Part shown: one piece after another, positions 47,207 to 64,000 of the stretch
Layout: each line of letters starts with the position of its first letter
How positions within the stretch are numbered: position 1 is the first letter of the stretch
NCBI RefSeq assembly: GCF_026213295.1
Contig: NC_079412.1
Location: 5,485,424 to 5,549,423, forward strand
Direction: 5' to 3'
Length of the DNA: 64,000 nucleotides
DNA from: Gadus chalcogrammus
Taxonomy: Eukaryota; Chordata; Actinopteri; Gadiformes; Gadidae
The notes under the pieces: generated by a model
The model's database searches: none
Seen by the model: only the letters and a program-made list of their open reading frames with translations
Told to the model about the DNA's origin: nothing
Made by a program: the position numbers and the translations under genes

Positions 47207-49115
47207 TTTGGTATTACATTTACATTTACATTTAGGGCATTTAGCAGACGCTTTTATCCAAAGCGACTTACAATAACTACATTTGTCATAAGAAGTGCAA
47301 CAATATATCGCTGTCGGTACAGAAAGGATGTTCATAGAACCAAGAAAAGTTGTGACTTTGCTGAACGGTCTTTGCTAGCTCTTAGCGATGGCGGTACCAG
47401 ACGTCCAGCTGAGGTAGTTGAGCGGAGGGATCGAGCTGGGGAGTGTGGCTTTAGCAATGCTTGGAGGTAGGCAGGGGCAGTCCATGTGTGGGCAATCTCT
47501 CCCTGGGATTAGGAGGAGCTCGGTTTTGTTGAGGTTAAGCCTCAGGTGATGGGCAGTAGTCCAGGTGCTGACGTCCACCAGACATTCCGATATGCATGTC
47601 GCAATCAGGGCTTTATCAGATGAGGGGAAAGAGAGAAATAGCCGAGTGTCGTCAGCATAGCAGTGATAGGAAAAGCCGTGTGATGCAATTACCGAGCCCA
47701 GAGATCTGGTATAGAGGGAGAACAGAAGAGGCCCCAGTAGAGAGCCTTGAGGGACACCAGTTTCAAGCCTGCAAGGTTTGGACAAGGAGCCATTCCATGT
47801 CACTTGATAGGTGCGGATCGTCACGTAGGATGTGAACCAGGAAAGAGCAGATTCAGCGATGCCAAGTTCGGCAAGAGTGGCAAGGAGGATCTGGTGGCTC
47901 ACTGTGTCAAATGCTGCGGACAGGTCGAGGAGAATGAGAACCGATGAGAGGGACGAGGCTCTGGCAGCACGGAGGGACTCAGTCACCGCGAGGAGAGCCG
48001 TCTCAGTGGAGTGTCAGTGTGCCTTCTTGAAACCTGACTGGTGAGGGTCAAAGAGGTTGTTAGATGAGAGATAGGAGGACAGTTGGTTAGCAACGGCACG
48101 TTCCAGTGTTTTAGACAGGAATGAAAGAAGAGATACCGGTCTGTAGTTCTGGATGTCGGTGGTATTAAGAGTTGTTTTTTTGGCAGTCTTGAAAGACGCT
48201 GGAACAATGCCTGAAGTGAGGGAGGAGTTAATAAGTGAGGTGAGAAATGGCAGGATGTTGCTTGAGCCATCCTGGAGGAGAGAGGAGGCGTCCAGGGGGC
48301 AGGTGGTGGCATGGTTAGATGTTATTATTCTGTGGACCTCGTCAGAGGTGAGAGGGATACATTGGGTAAAGACAGAGGAGGGGATGGGAGGAGGGAGAAT
48401 GGAGGCAGGGATAAAAGAGGAGCGAATGTCCTTCACTTTCTGGGTAAAGTAGGTAACAAATTCATCAGCAGTGAGGCAGGAAGGGGGTGGGGGTGAAGGA
48501 GGGTTGAGGAGGGACGAGAACAGGGAAAACAGTTTCCCTGGGTTTGAGGCGGAGGAGTTGATTTTGTTCCGGTAGAAGGCAGATTTGGTTGTTGACACAC
48601 AAGATAGTGAGATAGATCATTAGGACAGTCTGATCTCTTCCATTTCCTCTCAGCTGCTCGCACCTTTGTTCTACAAGTCCGCAGAGGATGGGACAGCCAA
48701 GGAAGGGGTGGGTGAGGATCGCACTGGTCTGGAGTGGCAGGGACAGAGGGAATCCAAGGAGGAGGAGAGGTAGGATAGCAGAGTGTCTGAAGATTCATCT
48801 GTAGATAGTTGAGAGAATCGTTCGATAGAAGGTAGTGAAGACAGAACCGTAGAGGCAAACGTAGAGGGAGAGAGGGATTTGAGGTTACGGCGGGTGGTGA
48901 CAATGTGGGGACTAGAGAGGAGGGGAGGGGAGGATTTGAAGGGGAGAGAAAAATCAACAAAGTGATGGTGAGCAGACACGGGGAGCGGGGTAACGGAGAG
49001 AGCAGAGGTGCCGCAGGACCTGCTGAATATAAGGTCAAGCTGGTTCCCGGCCCGGTGTGTGGGAGGAGAAGGGGATAGTGTTAAGTCAACAGTTAGAGTC
49101 TCAAAGGGCTTCATC
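47207..49115 (-). mobile_element. 5'-truncated L2-clade LINE, broken ORF
   Basis: Read on the minus strand, the order is the end of an endonuclease (AGNQLDLIFSRS near 49050), a linker, then reverse transcriptase with NYRPVSLLSFLSKTLERAV (near 48130), LLDLSAAFDTVSHQILL (near 47910), TGVPQGSLLGPLLFSLYTRS (near 47730) and the catalytic YADD (near 47665). It ends in the L2-type 3' tail with ATTTACATTT repeats at 47211-47240. Several frameshifts split the ORF, so this is a dead copy. It is intergenic. Confidence 0.92.
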
Positions 49116-50470
49116 AGACAAATTTTACAGCACCAACATTTACCCTAAGCCCTCTAAAGGGCGACCAAAAGTCAAAATCAAATCCAAGGGAAGGAACCTT
49201 GAGAAGGACCCCCAGAAGAGGGAGAGGAGGGATGGTTCGGAGTGCATAACATGCAAAACGGGCAGAGATACAGTGGTATAAAACATATCGGAAACAAAGG
49301 TTTATGTAAGAGGAAGTTCATGTAAGATGAAGTCAATAAGCAGTACATTTACTACAGGATACTCTAGTGGTGGTGGAGTGTTGGGCTCTCAGCGGAAAGG
49401 TTCTGGATATAAACCAAAATGAAAGAAATATAAGAACATTATTCCCAACCCCTACCTGCTCTTTGAGGATCAATTAATGACACAGTAATGACAGTAAAGA
49501 TAATCCATCATTACTGAGGTTATTTATCTGAGTCATTAGGGAGAAATCTAAGAGTAAATTGCCAGACATTGGTCGAATTACAGGAAAGGACGTGTAGAAT
49601 AATACCAATAACATGTAATCATGCTGTAATCGTTCAAGACTCGGCATGTCAATCAATGCGGTTGACTCACAGCGGAAAAACACTTGACACATCGAACCTG
49701 CGACATGGAGACCATTGTGAAAGTCAAACCGCAAGTCTTTTTTTGTGCGTCTTATCTTGGACGGGAACACTTCCAAAGAAATACAAGAGGGTGATGCAGA
49801 CAACTCATTAGGGGTGTTGTTCTCTGCAGTTTAGCAGGCTGGGAGGCCCTGATTGGTTTGGTAGTGAGGTCTGCTCGAGGCATTGCTGAAGGCTGCCCAT
49901 AACCCGGCCGACTGGTTAGAAGTAGGGGAAAGGTAACAGCATAATCTAAACATAATAGTGATGACCTTCTCACTGAGAACACCAAGTCAAATGACTCTGT
50001 CCCAAATAGGCTAACTGTTCCACTGTGGCTATTAATAGTCGGCCCACACGGCTCCTGCTGCACAACTACGTACAAGTTTACTGAGGACAAGTGGAGAAAC
50101 CTGAACACAAAGCCTGACTGCAGCCGCATTAGGGCTGTTATTGTTTTACTTTCAAGCTCATGCAGGTATTTGGGGCGCATGTGGGCTTAAGACTACTCCA
50201 TTGTGTGAGTCTTTAGTGTTCTGTTTGGTGTATTGTGTGGATTTGACTCATAAAGACACGAACTAGATGTCTAATGTAAACATTGAGGCCTGATCAACAT
50301 AAAGGAGACTTTTTGAATGTGTTAAAACGAAAATGTGTCTAGAAAAAAAATCAACCTTCAACCACTGCTGCTTGCATAAACTCCTGGCATCCAAACATGT
50401 GACAACACCACTTTGCATTGTGGGTAGCCTCGCGGCGCGACAACAATAAGACATTAATCTGTGTTGCACC
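49116..50470. other. Intergenic, no gene seen
   Basis: No conserved exon. A tRNA-like fragment (TAGTGG...GAGTGTTGGGCTCTCAGCGG near 49372-49405) may be a worn tRNA-derived SINE head; it is not a functional tRNA. Confidence 0.4.
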
Positions 50471-50476
50471 TTTATT
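50471..50476 (-). terminator. MAPKAPK3: Candidate MAPKAPK3 polyadenylation signal
   Basis: AATAAA on the minus strand about 915 bp past the stop. The TG array at 50860-50958 would then be transcribed in the 3' UTR. Other weaker signals are possible. Confidence 0.35.
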
Positions 50477-50854
50477 TTGAAAAACATACCTCAACTAAAT
50501 GCTCCCACCTCCCTCCAGAGTAGAACTATTTGTCCAACCCACACTTCCTCTTTCAGCTAAAACAAGTTGCCAGACTTCCTTGTTGACCTAGGGTAGGCAT
50601 AAGCTCTTGGTGTGGTGACACTACACAATATCGTCACAGTAAAGGACAACAGACACCATTGTACAGATTCACCCTTTGCTTTAATCCCTGAAATGGAGGT
50701 GGCAATAGTAGGTGAAGAGTAAGACAATACTAAAACGTAGGCCGTGTGTGTCTACATTCACAGTATGCAGCCGTTAGTTGGAGGTTTGTATACGTAAAAA
50801 AACACATTAGTGTGTACTGGCTACCATTTGTGTGTGTTTGTGTATGTGCGTGTA

Positions 50855-50961
<107 letters not shown>

Positions 50962-51390
50962 ACATGTGCAAGTCTAACATATTTGTACCGTTATTGCATG
51001 GGAAGGATCCTAAACCTGAAATAGTGAATCAAGTCACATATGCACACTATTACAAACCTGACGTTCCCGTCTTCCATCAATAAGGTATTAACTTGTCCTT
51101 TAAAAAAGCACTCTCTTGCCAAACACACACACACACACAGATACAAAAAAAGCTTTTTATGTAAAAAGGCTAACTACAATCAAGCCTGCTGATATTCAGG
51201 ACTGGGTGGAGGAGAACCGGTGTGGTGACATTCTGCCAACAGGCCAGCAGTCGTCCATTATTCGCGGCGGCTGTTGTTCTCCAAAAGAGCCTCTCCTCTT
51301 CCAAACCCTCTTCCTCCCCCTCCTCCTTAAGTCTGGGACAGGCCTAGGTCCCTCCTGCTTCTTCCTCTTCTTTTTCTTCTTGGTCTCCGG

Positions 51391-63339
<11,949 letters not shown>

Positions 63340-63790
63340 CCTGATGCCTCGGACACCAGCCTTCCGAGTTGCATTTTCGGTCTCGGAGAATTTATAGCGT
63401 TCCCGTTCGACTTTGTGATTGTGTCATGAAATTGGCTAGTCGTTGTTTATTAATTAGCCTCTTTAGCATACAAGCTCTAAAACAAACAACACAACTTTAC
63501 ATTGTATTGCACGCACAGCAAGGCCGTGCAATGCATAAATTGGTGACCGGAATAAAGAAGCATTGTAATTAAGTCATTCAAATGACGAACGTGGTAGAAA
63601 TGCAAAGAAAATAAATCTCTTTACGGGCGCCGCCATTTTTGTTGAGATTGTCATCACTGCTCTCGGACTACTCTCAGAATTCCGAGAAATTAAGACATAA
63701 AGGGGCCGTGCCTCCAAGAAATGCCACAAGAAAGCTGGGAGATTTCCGACTTCCGACTCGGAAGGCTGGCGTCCGAGGAATCTGGAACAC
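63340..63790. mobile_element. Possible MITE with inverted ends
   Basis: CTCGGACACCAGCCTTCCGAG at about 63348-63368 matches, in reverse complement with one mismatch, CTCGGAAGGCTGGCGTCCGAG at about 63758-63778. Further TCCGAC/TCGGA palindromes lie inside. There is no coding capacity. The exact ends and any target duplication are not certain. Confidence 0.55.
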
Positions 63791-64000
63791 ACCATTAAAT
63801 CATATTTCGCAATTATAGCTATGTGTCACCGTCTTAAAGGCGAAGCAGCGCTTGTCCGTAACCTTGCATTCACACTACATGCTTCCGTCGACGGATGGGG
63901 ACTTTTTGACGCATCCATGTGTTTGCCCGGGTTGTATTACAAAGGTGATTTCATTGGACAGTGTATTTGCGTATATTTGTAAACCACGATCTGATTGGCC

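Noticed and set aside
47375..47986. 203-aa frame considered as a host gene
   Set aside because: It contains reverse-transcriptase motifs (YADD, GVPQGS) and an L2-type 3' tail follows; it is part of a dead LINE.
49360..49420. Possible tRNA gene
   Set aside because: Only a loose resemblance to tRNA A/B boxes; no cloverleaf can be folded with paired stems.

Overview
The window is vertebrate nuclear DNA, almost certainly from a teleost fish. The evidence is compact multi-exon genes with clear GT/AG splice sites, fish-type repeats (L2-clade LINE, Tc1, PIF/Harbinger, TTAA-flanked MITEs) and an extreme load of CA/TG dinucleotide arrays and minisatellites. That repeat load resembles cod-like (gadiform) genomes, but the species is an inference. 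No prokaryotic, viral or CRISPR content was seen.

Layout. (1) 403-7548 is a 7.1 kb nearly perfect palindrome with a putative 7-bp target duplication; it looks like a non-autonomous foldback element. (2) Exons 1-2 of a CD9/CD81/TSPAN2-type tetraspanin lie on the minus strand at 10595-13114; its remaining exons would be beyond the left edge, which puts the palindrome in its second intron. (3) 13.1-17.5 kb is a cluster of transposon remnants. (4) TADA3 (minus, nine exons, 432 aa) and ARPC4 (plus, six exons, 168 aa) are head-to-head and share a promoter region of about 0.6 kb, as in human. (5) PFKFB4 (minus, 14 exons, 477 aa) converges with ARPC4. (6) 43.9-51.4 kb is intergenic and contains a truncated L2 LINE. 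(7) MAPKAPK3 (minus, ten exons, 417 aa) fills 51.4-62.9 kb, followed by its upstream region.

The genes do not form one pathway: TADA3 is a SAGA/ATAC chromatin adaptor, ARPC4 an Arp2/3 actin-nucleation subunit, PFKFB4 sets fructose-2,6-bisphosphate levels, and MAPKAPK3 is a p38-activated kinase. All exon models were assembled by eye from splice sites and family conservation, and each complete gene closes in frame at or near the usual family length.

The most unusual signals are the nested giant palindrome and a recurring pattern in which minisatellites have grown out of exon-intron junctions, so that every repeat unit carries a decoy splice site. This is seen in three genes and at five junctions. 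I found no evidence for a new multi-gene system.
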